A DNA stretch of 37,064 nt from Aquificaceae bacterium (GCA_027014155.1 JALWEG010000032.1:1-37064); one strand, 5' to 3'; shown: positions 10,201 to 20,193, numbered from the stretch's first letter. Notes: a model not told the origin generated them from the letters alone. Translations and numbers: made by a program.

Positions 10201-11307
10201 TTAGAAATTGTAGAAGAGAGACAGGGTTACATCGGTGTAGTCGTCGCCATTCTTGTGGTCAACCTGGTCAATGGCCAGGCCTATCTTGTTGGTGGGACCC
10301 TTTATGAAGAATACGGCGGCCACACCTATGTTGGTGGTGTCGTTGTTCGCGGCCGTCCTGTCGTCGGCCTTAGACCACTTGGCTACCAACGCGGGCTTTC
10401 CAAACAGAACGGGCTGGTTGAATATAACACCGACCTCCGCGAGATAACCTCTCCTGTCGTCGTCCTTGGCTCCCTTGAAGTCCTTATGGTCAACAAAGCC
10501 TAAGGATACGTGAGGGGTTATACCACCCATGTTCTGCTCCCAGAGAAGGTCAAGACCGAAGGACTTTCCGGTAGCACCGCCGCTTACCTTCTGGGTAGCG
10601 TACGCCAGACCAATCGTAAGGACGTCTTTCTTTCCAACGTAGGTGTCCTTCAGGACGTAGCCCTTTTCGGGCTTGAAGCCGAGCATCGTGGGAGTGAACT
10701 GAAGCCTTAGTGCAAAGGCAGGCTTGAGCTGTCCAGCTCCGCTCTGCTCGTCGCTAACATCAAATATACCGGCATAGTACTTGAGCATTCCGCCGGCAAC
10801 ATTACCCCAGAAGGTCAGACCTGCGGAACGTGAACCTGACCTGAAAGGAGCACCTTCGTTGGTGGGATTGGTGAAAACTTTGGTTGCATGGTGGTAGGCT
10901 GTGCCCGTGGGGAACAGAACAGCCCATCCTGAGTTTATACCGGAGTGTCTCTCAAAGGGAAGCTTGTAGGAACCTCCGAAGATTATCAGCTCGTCTGCCA
11001 ACTTGATGCTCAGGAAGGAGTCAATTATCTCCGGTTTACCGGGGTCTCCGAAGAACTCGGCCTGCCAACCGAAACCTATCATTTTATTGATCTTTCCCTT
11101 TCCGTAGACCCTTGCGAACCTGTGGATAAACTGGGTATCAGACTTGTCGTTTCCACCTCTATCCCCCAGAAACTTTGCGTCAATTACACCTCTCACGCCC
11201 AAGCTAATCCAAGAGTTCTCGTCCACCTTAATCTTCACAGCATTTGCTGCGTCGGTTGCAAATACTGCACCCAGTAAAGCTGCCGCTGCCAAATAGCCTT
11301 TCTTCAT
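10201..11307 (-). CDS. Outer-membrane porin, beta-barrel
   Basis: Secreted beta-barrel protein of 368 residues. It has a clear signal peptide (KKGYLAAAALLGAVFATDAANA, cut before VKIKVDE), alternating hydrophobic/polar strands, and a C-terminal aromatic residue (LSLFYNF), the recognition signal for outer-membrane assembly. I chose ATG 11307 because a strong GGAGGG site precedes it. An in-frame upstream start would overlap the kinase gene and put charged residues before the signal peptide. It has its own promoter inside the 3' end of the kinase gene and its own strong terminator, so it is probably an abundant major porin. The solute is unknown. Confidence 0.85.
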   Translation of the reverse strand: MKKGYLAAAALLGAVFATDAANAVKIKVDENSWISLGVRGVIDAKFLGDRGGNDKSDTQFIHRFARVYGKGKINKMIGFGWQAEFFGDPGKPEIIDSFLSIKLADELIIFGGSYKLPFERHSGINSGWAVLFPTGTAYHHATKVFTNPTNEGAPFRSGSRSAGLTFWGNVAGGMLKYYAGIFDVSDEQSGAGQLKPAFALRLQFTPTMLGFKPEKGYVLKDTYVGKKDVLTIGLAYATQKVSGGATGKSFGLDLLWEQNMGGITPHVSLGFVDHKDFKGAKDDDRRGYLAEVGVIFNQPVLFGKPALVAKWSKADDRTAANNDTTNIGVAAVFFIKGPTNKIGLAIDQVDHKNGDDYTDVTLSLFYNF

Positions 11308-11333
11308 CCTAAAACCCTCCTCTAAAAGTAGTT

Positions 11334-11879
11334 TTACCAAAGTCCATTATAAATATTTTCAAAAGCCTTTGTCAAGTTTTTAATAACTTCCTCCCTTGGC
11401 AAATCGGTGTTATTCACCTTAACAAACCTAACCTCCTCGGGAGGTTCAAACACCTCCTTCTGCTTCAAATATATCCCAAAGTCCGCATCGGACACATCCT
11501 CCCTATCCTTTAACCTCCTCCTTACGACCTCCTCGTCGGCGTAAACCCATACGAAGAGGGTGTCCGGGAAGGCCTCCTTAACGAGCTTCCTTTGCCACCT
11601 TTTTAAGAAGGTGGCATCAAGGACCACCTTTCCCCCTCTCTCAACTACCTCCTTAGCTCTACTTACCATAAGATTGTAAACCTTTTCCGTCATGCTTTCG
11701 GTGTATATTCCACCACCAAACTCCGCCTTAGCCTCCTCGTTGGCAGGAATGCCGGCAAGCTCCTTCCTTATCACATCACTCCTGAGCCACTCATAACCCC
11801 ACTCCTCGTGCAGTATCCGGGCTACGTAGGACTTACCGCTCCCGGACAGGCCAAAGACCACTATAACCCGCGGCTTCAT
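11334..11879 (-). CDS. P-loop kinase-like ATPase (AAA_33 type)
   Basis: A 181-residue P-loop protein. Walker A is FGLSGSGKSY (about residues 9-18), followed by a lid-rich region and a VVLDATFLKRWQRK segment, as in AAA_33 small kinases (gluconate kinase-like, or the C-terminal domain of some aminoglycoside phosphotransferase fusions). The substrate is unknown. The ATG overlaps the upstream DUF309 gene by 4 bp. The last 45 bp or so of the coding region also hold the porin promoter, so sequence there is under double constraint. Confidence 0.75.
   Translation of the reverse strand: MKPRVIVVFGLSGSGKSYVARILHEEWGYEWLRSDVIRKELAGIPANEEAKAEFGGGIYTESMTEKVYNLMVSRAKEVVERGGKVVLDATFLKRWQRKLVKEAFPDTLFVWVYADEEVVRRRLKDREDVSDADFGIYLKQKEVFEPPEEVRFVKVNNTDLPREEVIKNLTKAFENIYNGLW
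11346..11375 (-). promoter_or_regulatory. Near-consensus porin promoter inside the kinase gene
   Basis: On the minus strand TTGACA (11375-11370) and TATAAT (11351-11346) are spaced by 18 bp. The start would be near 11339, giving a leader of about 32 nt with the GGAGGG site of the porin. Both hexamers lie in the last codons of the kinase gene. Confidence 0.7.
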
Positions 11880-12877
11880 AATTCCTTAAGCCTCAATTTA
11901 AGGAAAGGTTCCCCCGGTTCAACTTCAACGGGAGTGTTTGAGCCTTTAAACATTTCTATCTGCTTCAGAGCCACCTTTAAAACCCTTCGGGCGGACTCAT
12001 CTCTTTCCTTCTGAATGTGGTCGTAAGCTATGGCCAGCCTTATAATACCCTGCAGGTATTCCCGTGCAGATAGGTTGTCTTTAAATAGCTTCCATAACTC
12101 TTCCAGAACCTCGTGGGCGCGATAGAACTTACGCCTATTCCAGAGGCTAACCGCTCTGATTGCCAATTCAACCTCCACCTTTATGCCAAGCTTCCGTAGT
12201 AAAACCTCCTCTTTCGGTGGAAAGCCGTCAAGGGTAGTTAGAATGCCTATCTCCATATCCCTCAGCAGGTAAGGGTTTTCAAGAAAATCCTCTTCACTCA
12301 GGTCGGCCTTAATGCTCCTGAGCAGGTTCATGTAGGCTCCGACGGAAACGACGTTAAAACGGCCTACCAGGTAATCGCACATACCTATGAAGGTTTGAGG
12401 AAATAAGGTGTGAGCCAGCCTCGCACAGAAGCGTAGGGAAACCCTCTTGCTTTTTAAAGAAAAAACCCCACTGAGCTCAGACAGAACACCTCTTAGCTCC
12501 TTCAAATCCGCCAGAGCTAAGTTGGGCAAGGTTAATTTAGACAGCTCCTCTACAATCTCCTCTTTGGAGTGCAGATAATCAAGAAGAATGTGAAAGTAGC
12601 TCCCTTTTCCCTTCTCCCTTTCAAGCAGTTTTAGAAGTTGCGCCTGTTCAAATACCAGCATGGGTATAAAGGCTCTGAGGGCACGGTTATCGGGTTCTTT
12701 CCTCAAAAGGTGGTTGAGGAACCTTTTGTAAACCTGACGGAGTCCCTCGTCGTGAATCCAGAGGTCAAGCTTCCCTTTAACCGACAGAAGAGATTCCGAA
12801 CTTTCGGGATTCTCGTAGGGTAGATACGCTCCCTTTAGACCTAAAACGTCGGGGAGCGTTAAACGAACCGAGGACAT
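11876..12877 (-). CDS. DUF309 domain protein with a long N-terminal extension
   Basis: The last 110 residues or so carry the DUF309 signature: FYRAHEVLEELWKLFKD (AHEVLEELW), then YLQGIIRLAIAYDHIQK (lqGiiqlAvAyhH), and a helical tail. DUF309 proteins are small all-helical proteins of unknown biochemical role. The first 220 residues (helical, no recognised domain, with FCARLAHTLFPQTFIGMCDYL) are unusual, since many DUF309 proteins are only 130-180 residues. It sits 18 bp after atpD and overlaps the kinase gene by 4 bp. No Shine-Dalgarno is evident at ATG 12877. Confidence 0.72.
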   Translation of the reverse strand: MSSVRLTLPDVLGLKGAYLPYENPESSESLLSVKGKLDLWIHDEGLRQVYKRFLNHLLRKEPDNRALRAFIPMLVFEQAQLLKLLEREKGKGSYFHILLDYLHSKEEIVEELSKLTLPNLALADLKELRGVLSELSGVFSLKSKRVSLRFCARLAHTLFPQTFIGMCDYLVGRFNVVSVGAYMNLLRSIKADLSEEDFLENPYLLRDMEIGILTTLDGFPPKEEVLLRKLGIKVEVELAIRAVSLWNRRKFYRAHEVLEELWKLFKDNLSAREYLQGIIRLAIAYDHIQKERDESARRVLKVALKQIEMFKGSNTPVEVEPGEPFLKLRLKEL

Positions 12878-12895
12878 AAAGGTAAAGGGGAGCCT

Positions 12896-14326
<1,431 letters not shown>

Positions 14327-14434
14327 CTAATAAAACCTCCACACGTTATTTCTTTCAGGACATTAACGCAAGTATTTTATCGCAAAACGTCTCCCAACTT
14401 AGGTATTATATTTCCACACAGCGAGGAGTCCAAA

Positions 14435-15088
14435 GTGAAGCTTTTAGCACCCTCAATACTGGCGGGAGATTGGTGGAACATAGGAGTGCAGATAGAGGCC
14501 ACCGTAAGGGGTGGGGCGGACGTTATCCACTTTGATGTGATGGACGGACACTTCGTTCCCAACATAACGGTCGGTTCGGAGATGCTTGCCTGCATCAGTA
14601 AGAGGGTGAACCTGCCCATAGACGCCCACCTGATGATAGAGAGTCCGGACAGATACATACCTCGCTTCATAGAGGCGGGAGCCAACTGGGTAAGCGTCCA
14701 TATAGAGAACACCCCCCACATACACAGAACCCTATCCCTCATAAAGGAGATGAAGGCCAAGGCGGGGGTGGTCATAAATCCGGGCACACCTTTAACGAGC
14801 TTAGAGGAGGTATTACATTACGCGGACTACGTCCTGCTCATGTCCGTAAACCCGGGCTTCAGCGGGCAGAGCTTCATAGAGCGTTCGCTGGACAGGCTTA
14901 GGGATTTAAAGGAGCTTAGAGACGAACTGAATCCAGATTGCCTGATAGAGATAGACGGTGGCATAAAGGAGGGAAACATCAAGGAGGTGGCTCAAGCGGG
15001 AGCGGACGTTATAGTGGTGGGCTCGGGAATATTCGCCGCAGAGGATATAGAGGCTCAAACGGCGAAGCTCAAAGCGCTGATAAGCTAA
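14435..15088 (+). CDS. rpe: Ribulose-phosphate 3-epimerase
   Basis: TIM-barrel enzyme that interconverts ribulose 5-phosphate and xylulose 5-phosphate. The motifs LLAPSILAGD, VIHFDVMDGHFVPN, DAHLMIESPD, MSVNPGFSGQSF and IEIDGGIKEGNI, with the GSGIF phosphate-binding loop, are complete. It has 217 residues, the normal size. The start codon is GTG with a GAGGAG ribosome site 6 bases upstream. It diverges from atpD, and its stop overlaps the convergent lptD stop by 4 bp. Confidence 0.96.
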   Translation: MKLLAPSILAGDWWNIGVQIEATVRGGADVIHFDVMDGHFVPNITVGSEMLACISKRVNLPIDAHLMIESPDRYIPRFIEAGANWVSVHIENTPHIHRTLSLIKEMKAKAGVVINPGTPLTSLEEVLHYADYVLLMSVNPGFSGQSFIERSLDRLRDLKELRDELNPDCLIEIDGGIKEGNIKEVAQAGADVIVVGSGIFAAEDIEAQTAKLKALIS

Positions 15089-17073
15089 TTCCTGCTTATA
15101 GGGAATACGAGGCTCTTTAGGTCAAAGATGCTTATTCCCAAGTAAAGCTCGTTCACGTAATCCTCCCTAAGGCCGTAGTAGGTGCTTCTGAGTATCAGAG
15201 AGAGGCTCCAGCAGGATCCTCTGTAGCCTGCGTAAACCTCTCTGTAAAGGAGTTTTTTTTCCTTCATGTCGTAATTGAGCCTCAGGCCGGAGAAGAAGTT
15301 GTCTCCCTTCCACCTGCCATCAAAGCTGAGCTGCTCGCTGAGCTTTTCCTTCTTGCTGTTGCGCGTGCTAACAAAGCCCAGATTGAGGTAGTACTTATCG
15401 GCCGAGTAGCGCAGATAGCCCGTGCTTTTGGCCAGTATGGCCAAGTTGGGGTCGTAGGTCAGGTCTTGGTAGTAGGAGAATCCCTCAAAGAGATTAACGG
15501 AGGCTACCAGCCTTACGGGGAGCCAATTCTTGTCCACTATCTCGTTGTCCGTAGGGAACCGGTAAGAGGCCAGATAGTTGTATCCCGCAGACATAAATAG
15601 GCTGGCGATAACCCGCCCCCTTCTGAGCAGGGTGCCCCTGTATCTGAAGCTTAGGTCGTTTCTCTTGTTTACCACGTCCAGCCTATCAAAGCGCGGGTTA
15701 TTAAACTTCCCCGGTTGGAAGGCGTAAACCATCTCTAAGGTGTTGCTAATAAAGTAATCACCCAGCTTAAAGCTTTTAAAGGTATAAGTTCTGTTCTCAA
15801 ACAAAAGGGCGTTCACCGCCTTATCGTAATCGTCTCCGCTGAGCCTGTAGAAGTTGTTTATGCTCCTGAGCGAGAAGTAGAAGGAGAAGGGACGGAATCT
15901 AAAGGGCAAACTGATTTCTGGGTCTAACTTAAACCTCTGACCCTTAAGGGCACTGTCCTCGTTGAACTTGGTGTATTCGGCCGACAGGCTGAAGTAGAAC
16001 CATTTAATCTTTTTCTTTTTTAGGTAAAATCCCAGCTGGGGCGCTACGAAGGAGTAGCGGTTAACCTGCGAAGTGAGGTCCTGATACCTGCGCAAGTTTA
16101 AAGAAGCAAGGTAAAGCTCGTTCTCCATTGTGTAGGAGAGGTAAGAGGTAAGGTAAGGCAGCGTTCTCCTGCTCTGGGAGAAGTATACGTCCTCTAAGAA
16201 AAAGGGGTCTGAGACGGTATCCACTCCCACCTTTAGCTTTCCCTTCTTGAACTTCAGAGCGAACCTGTATCTGTTTTCTCTGAAGGAAGAGCTGTCCCTA
16301 CCCTTCCACCATATACCCGGACTGGAAGGTTCCTTATAGAGGGACAGAGATGTATGCAGGCTGTCTTTATCCGAATAGGCCTGCCTGTATTCAAGCTCGG
16401 CACCCTTAGCCTGTTTGTCCCTGAAATCCAAGGTTAGCGTGAGGTCTTTATCTCTATCTATAACCCAGTAAATAGGCTGTCTGTAAATCAAGCCGTTGTA
16501 GGTGTTACTACCTATCATGGGCAACAGGAGGCCGCTTCTCCTCTCGCCTACAGGAAACAGCGCCACGGGTAGATAGACAAAGGGTACGTTGAAGAACCTG
16601 AGGGAGTTGCCGATTGAGTATAGGTACTTCCGGCCCAAGCTCGCCTTAGAGATGCATACCTTCAGTTCCTTCTTGCTTGGCGGGCACGTAGTTATCTGTG
16701 CCTTCTGTAGCAGATACTTATCCTTAGCCTTCTGTTCCACACGCTCCGCGGAGACGTAAAACTTCTCAAGCTTTCCGTCAACGTTCAGAAAGTATGCCCT
16801 GTCTTCTTTGAGGTTCACGTATCCAAAACTACCTTTTACCGAGAGAGAGCCGTCCCTCCTGGTTATCTTCACCTTTCCATGGGCAAAGACCTCTTCTTTT
16901 TGGGGTATGTACCTTACCCTGTCAGCCTCTATCACGTACTCGTGATGAAAAACCTTCACCCTACCCTCAGCGATAACCTCACCTCTGCGAGAGGTTAGGC
17001 TGTCGGAAAGTATTTCCAAGGGAAAGGCGGGAAGTGCTAATAGGACCGCGAGAATCAGGAGGTATGGAGCCAC
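15085..17073 (-). CDS. lptD: LPS-assembly protein LptD
   Basis: Outer-membrane translocon that, with LptE, inserts LPS at the cell surface. The product has a signal peptide (APYLLILAVLLALPAFP), a periplasmic OstA/beta-jellyroll N-domain (about residues 20-140, GEVIAEGRVKVFHHEYVIEAD), and a long beta-barrel. The conserved turn FVYLPVALFPVGERRSGLLLP (about 165-185) is typical. At 662 residues it is shorter than the E. coli protein but usual for thermophiles. Four Cys could form the family disulfides. The start is GTG, overlapping the HAD gene by 19 bp. Confidence 0.9.
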   Translation of the reverse strand: MAPYLLILAVLLALPAFPLEILSDSLTSRRGEVIAEGRVKVFHHEYVIEADRVRYIPQKEEVFAHGKVKITRRDGSLSVKGSFGYVNLKEDRAYFLNVDGKLEKFYVSAERVEQKAKDKYLLQKAQITTCPPSKKELKVCISKASLGRKYLYSIGNSLRFFNVPFVYLPVALFPVGERRSGLLLPMIGSNTYNGLIYRQPIYWVIDRDKDLTLTLDFRDKQAKGAELEYRQAYSDKDSLHTSLSLYKEPSSPGIWWKGRDSSSFRENRYRFALKFKKGKLKVGVDTVSDPFFLEDVYFSQSRRTLPYLTSYLSYTMENELYLASLNLRRYQDLTSQVNRYSFVAPQLGFYLKKKKIKWFYFSLSAEYTKFNEDSALKGQRFKLDPEISLPFRFRPFSFYFSLRSINNFYRLSGDDYDKAVNALLFENRTYTFKSFKLGDYFISNTLEMVYAFQPGKFNNPRFDRLDVVNKRNDLSFRYRGTLLRRGRVIASLFMSAGYNYLASYRFPTDNEIVDKNWLPVRLVASVNLFEGFSYYQDLTYDPNLAILAKSTGYLRYSADKYYLNLGFVSTRNSKKEKLSEQLSFDGRWKGDNFFSGLRLNYDMKEKKLLYREVYAGYRGSCWSLSLILRSTYYGLREDYVNELYLGISIFDLKSLVFPISRN

Positions 17074-17852
17074 CTTCTTATCTCTTCGGCCAGCTCGGAA
17101 AGGCTCCCGAACACGTAATCGGGCTTAAAGCCGGCTCTCTCTATCTCTTGCGCTCCATACTTTCCGGTGGTCATGAAGATACTTCTCAAGCCTATCTCCC
17201 GAGTTCCCTTGAGGTCCGTGTATATGTCGTCGCTGACCAGGAACACCCTTTCGGAGGGCAGGTCCTTTAGAGCTTCCTCTATAAACCTCTTTGAGGGCTT
17301 TCCGAGGTTAGGTATCTCGCCTTCGTAGTTGGTAGCGTAAGCTATATAGTGCGCCGTAGAACCCGAACCGGGAAAGTAAAGTCCGTCCGAATCCTTTACC
17401 ACTCTGCTGAGGTTGACCGGAACGATTTTTGCTTTCCTTAGGAAAACGGCGGAGGTAGCGGTCTTTATCTTGAAAAAGTCTATCTCCTTATCCTGTCCGA
17501 TAACGACGGCCTCAACCGAGTGGTCGTACAGGATTTCAAACCCCTCCTGGGCAAGGTAGTCAGTAAGCTCCCGCGTCCCTATGACGAATACCTTTTTAAC
17601 CTCCAGAGCCCTAAGGTATTCCGGAAGTATCACTAAGGGGGTTATTATGTCCCCCTCTTCAAGATTAAAGCCCCTTTCCCGGAGAATTCTGAGTATCTCC
17701 TCGGGCGGCCGGGTTGAGTTGTTGGAAACTATCCTAAAGGGCACCCCCTTCTCTTTTAGAAACTCAATAAAGGGGGGAGCGTCCTCAAACGGCTCAAACT
17801 CCTTGTTCTTGGTTAGAACCCCGTCCATATCCAGAAGCAGAGTGAACTCCAT
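17055..17852 (-). CDS. HAD-IIA family phosphatase (NagD-like)
   Basis: Haloacid-dehalogenase-fold hydrolase of subfamily IIA. Motif 1 is LLDMDGVLTKNKE (residues 5-17; the nucleophile and acid Asp are in DMDG), motif 2 is IVSNNSTRPPEE (Ser/Thr, about 38-49), and the C-terminal motif 4 region is VFLVSDDIYTDLKGTREIGL, where GDDxxTD is expected and S replaces the G. The length of 265 residues fits NagD, 4-nitrophenylphosphatase or phosphoglycolate phosphatase relatives. The substrate cannot be named. It sits between moxR and lptD with short or overlapping junctions. Confidence 0.85.
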   Translation of the reverse strand: MEFTLLLDMDGVLTKNKEFEPFEDAPPFIEFLKEKGVPFRIVSNNSTRPPEEILRILRERGFNLEEGDIITPLVILPEYLRALEVKKVFVIGTRELTDYLAQEGFEILYDHSVEAVVIGQDKEIDFFKIKTATSAVFLRKAKIVPVNLSRVVKDSDGLYFPGSGSTAHYIAYATNYEGEIPNLGKPSKRFIEEALKDLPSERVFLVSDDIYTDLKGTREIGLRSIFMTTGKYGAQEIERAGFKPDYVFGSLSELAEEIRRWLHTS

Positions 17853-17863
17853 AACTCTGTATT

Positions 17864-18769
17864 TTACCTTGGGACGGGCACCTCTTGGAGAACTTCCCGA
17901 ATTATAGCCTCTGCGTCCGCCTCCTCCCTCAGTATGACCCTGTGGGCAAGGGTGTACGGCGCAACGTCTATCACGTCCTCGGGAACCACAAAGTCCCTCT
18001 CCCTCATAAAGGCTAAAGCCTTAGCGGCGTTTACGGTGTGGATAAGCCCCCTCGTGGAGGCCCCGAGTATTATGTCCCTATGGTTCCTCGTCCTGTTTCC
18101 CAACTCCACCACAAACTCGGCCACCTGCGGAGAAACAAACACCTTACTCACCTCTTTGCGGACCTCTTTGAGTTCCTCCGGTTTGGCCAAGGTTCTGAGT
18201 TGTGATACCTGCTCTAAGGGATTCCTTCCCATCAGTATGTCCCTCTCCACCTCCGGGTCTGGATAGCCCAAGGATAGACGCATTGTAAATCTGTCCCTCT
18301 GGGATTCGGGAAGCGGAAAGGTTCCGTACTGCTCCACGGGATTCTGGGTCGCTATCACGAAGAAGGGTTCAGGCAGCAGATAGGTTATGCCGTCCACGCT
18401 CACCTTACCTTCGGCCATGGCCTCCAGCAGGGCGCTCTGGGTCTTGGGCGTAGCCCTGTTTATCTCGTCCGCCAGCACCACGTTGCTGAATATGGGCCCA
18501 CCCTTGAAGGTGAACTCACCCCTCTTGGGGTCGTAAACGGAAACGCCGGTTATGTCCGAAGGCATAAGGTCGCTGGTGAACTGAAGCCTCGCAAAGGAGA
18601 GGCCAAGAACCTTGGAGAGAGCGAGCGCCAGCGTAGTCTTACCGACGCCGGGTATGTCCTCCAGCAAGAGGTGTCCCCCCGAAAGGAAGCAGACGAGGGA
18701 GTAATCTATGACCCTCTCTTTACCAAAAACTACCTTGGAGACTTCTCCTATTATTCCTTTTATGTCCAT
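17864..18769 (-). CDS. MoxR-type AAA+ ATPase
   Basis: AAA_3 family ATPase, 301 residues from ATG 18769 (an in-frame extension to 18934 runs across the divergent promoter and is implausible). Walker A is LLEDIPGVGKTTLA (about residues 35-48), Walker B with sensor is VLADEINRATPKTQSALLEAM, and sensor 1 is FVIATQNPVEQYGTFPLPESQ. MoxR proteins act as chaperones for metalloenzyme or complex maturation, usually next to DUF58 and VWA genes. None of those partners follows here, which is unusual. No Shine-Dalgarno precedes the ATG. A TATAAT ends 16 nt upstream. Confidence 0.9.
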   Translation of the reverse strand: MDIKGIIGEVSKVVFGKERVIDYSLVCFLSGGHLLLEDIPGVGKTTLALALSKVLGLSFARLQFTSDLMPSDITGVSVYDPKRGEFTFKGGPIFSNVVLADEINRATPKTQSALLEAMAEGKVSVDGITYLLPEPFFVIATQNPVEQYGTFPLPESQRDRFTMRLSLGYPDPEVERDILMGRNPLEQVSQLRTLAKPEELKEVRKEVSKVFVSPQVAEFVVELGNRTRNHRDIILGASTRGLIHTVNAAKALAFMRERDFVVPEDVIDVAPYTLAHRVILREEADAEAIIREVLQEVPVPR

Positions 18770-18782
18770 AGGCGCCGTTAGA

Positions 18783-18796
18783 AATATTATAATATT
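18783..18796. promoter_or_regulatory. Perfect 14-bp palindrome serving as divergent -10 region
   Basis: AATATTATAATATT reads the same on both strands and offers TATAAT in each direction. On the minus strand the box ends 16 nt before moxR. On the plus strand it gives a 36-nt leader with GGAGG before the cytochrome c gene. A regulator-binding site of the same symmetry cannot be excluded. The -35 elements are not convincing. Confidence 0.45.
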
Positions 18797-18835
18797 CGTA
18801 TTGTCCTTAAATAACGTTGACAGGAGGTAAGAAGT

Positions 18836-19123
18836 ATGAAGAAGTTGTTGCTGGGACTCTTCGTAGGTGCGGTAGGCATAGCGATGGCAGACCCCAAAGC
18901 TCTCGCTCAGCAGAAGGGTTGCTTCGCCTGCCACGACGTAAGCGTTAAAAAGGTAGGTCCCTCTTTTAAAGATGTAGCCGCTAAGGGTAAGAAGGTAGAG
19001 GACTTGGTTGCCAGCATCAAGAAGGGTAGCTCCGGTAAGTGGGGTCCCATACCCATGCCCCCTCAGAGCGTAAGCGACGACGAGGCCAAGAAGCTGGCCG
19101 AGTGGATTAACTCCCTCAAGTAA
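18836..19123 (+). CDS. Periplasmic class I cytochrome c (c551/c552 type)
   Basis: A 95-residue precursor. The signal peptide KKLLLGLFVGAVGIAMA is cut before DPKALAQQKG. The heme motif is CFACH (residues 29-33) and the distal Met ligand is M74 in PIPMPPQ. The overall pattern (QQKGCFACHD, KVGPSFKDVA, GSSGKWGPIPMPPQ, EAKKLAEWI) closely resembles the Hydrogenobacter thermophilus cytochrome c552 as I remember it. It would carry electrons between periplasmic donors or the bc1 complex and terminal oxidase. A strong CAGGAGGT site precedes the ATG, consistent with high expression. Confidence 0.94.
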   Translation: MKKLLLGLFVGAVGIAMADPKALAQQKGCFACHDVSVKKVGPSFKDVAAKGKKVEDLVASIKKGSSGKWGPIPMPPQSVSDDEAKKLAEWINSLK

Positions 19124-19135
19124 AAACCCATCTAA

Positions 19136-19154
19136 AGCCCCCTCTTTGGGGGCT
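19136..19154 (+). terminator. Hairpin between cytochrome c and asd, weak terminator or attenuator
   Basis: Stem AGCCCCC/GGGGGCT with a TCTTT loop, ending 16 nt before the asd ATG. No T tract follows, so it could protect the 3' end of the abundant cytochrome mRNA or reduce read-through into asd rather than stop transcription fully. Confidence 0.5.
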
Positions 19155-19170
19155 CACCTTCAAAAAAATC

Positions 19171-20193
19171 ATGGGATACAGGGTAGCCGTAGTCGGTATC
19201 ACCGGAGAGGTGGGAAGAACCTTCTTAAAGGTTCTTGAGGAGAGAGACTTTCCCGTTGATGAGCTTATACCCTTAGCGAGCGAGCGCTCGGAGGGCAAGA
19301 GGATAACCTTTAAAGGAAAGGAATACGAAGTCAAAGCCTTAAATAAACAACCCAATTTTAAAGGAATTGATATAGCCCTATTTTCGGCAGGAGGTTCTGT
19401 CAGCAGAGAATACGCGCCTAAGTTCGCACAGGACGGAGCCGTGGTGGTTGACAACTCCTCGGCCTGGAGAATGGAACCCGACGTACCCCTGATAGTTCCC
19501 GAGGTGAACCCGGAAGATGTACACATGGTCAAGAACCGCAGGATTATAGCCAATCCCAACTGCTCCACCATACAGATGGTAGTGGCGCTAAAGCCCATAT
19601 ACGACGAGGCGGGGATAAAGAGGGTTGTGGTGGCCACCTACCAATCGGTCTCCGGAGCGGGAGCCAAGGCCATAAGGGAGCTGGAAGAGCAAACCAAGGC
19701 CTGGTGCGAAGGCAGAGAGATTCCAGAGCCTAAACACATAGCCAAGAGGATAGCCTTTAACGTAGTTCCCCACATAGACGTCTTTAAGGAGAACGATTAC
19801 ACCAAAGAAGAGCTTAAGATGCTCAACGAGACGAGAAAGATACTCCACGACGAAAGCATAAGGGTTTCCGCAACCGCCGTTAGGGTTCCCGTCTTTTACT
19901 CCCACTCGGAGGCGGTTCACATGGAGACCGAAAGGGAGATTTCACCCGAAAGGGCGAGGGAGGTTCTCTCTAAGGCTCCCGGTGTAGTGGTGGTGGACAA
20001 TCCTGCCGAAGACGAATATCCCCTCTCCACTGATGCGGCGGGCAGGGATGAGGTGTTTGTAGGTAGGATAAGGAAGGACCTCGTATTTGAACCGGGATTG
20101 GCCATGTGGGTGGTGGCAGACAATATAAGGAAGGGTGCGGCAACCAACACCGTTCAGATAGCAGAGCTTCTTATAAAAGAGGGTTTGTGTTAA
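19171..20193 (+). CDS. asd: Aspartate-semialdehyde dehydrogenase
   Basis: Makes aspartate semialdehyde for Lys, Thr, Met and diaminopimelate synthesis. It has an NADP-binding start GYRVAVVGITGEVGRTFL, the catalytic Cys in NPNCSTIQ (C131), and the later QSVSGAGAKAI segment. The length of 340 residues is typical. ATG 19171 is the family-typical start but has no Shine-Dalgarno; the preceding bases are CTTCAAAAAAATC. No -10 box is placed for a leaderless start either, so its expression probably depends on read-through from the cytochrome gene. Confidence 0.96.
   Translation: MGYRVAVVGITGEVGRTFLKVLEERDFPVDELIPLASERSEGKRITFKGKEYEVKALNKQPNFKGIDIALFSAGGSVSREYAPKFAQDGAVVVDNSSAWRMEPDVPLIVPEVNPEDVHMVKNRRIIANPNCSTIQMVVALKPIYDEAGIKRVVVATYQSVSGAGAKAIRELEEQTKAWCEGREIPEPKHIAKRIAFNVVPHIDVFKENDYTKEELKMLNETRKILHDESIRVSATAVRVPVFYSHSEAVHMETEREISPERAREVLSKAPGVVVVDNPAEDEYPLSTDAAGRDEVFVGRIRKDLVFEPGLAMWVVADNIRKGAATNTVQIAELLIKEGLC

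Noticed and set aside
11308-11340. Longer porin start 11 codons upstream
   Set aside because: It would put acidic residues before the signal peptide and overlap the kinase stop, while the internal ATG has a strong ribosome site.
18770-18934. Upstream extension of moxR by 55 residues
   Set aside because: It would cross the divergent promoter and the cytochrome c ribosome site and start. The added residues do not look like a MoxR N-terminus.
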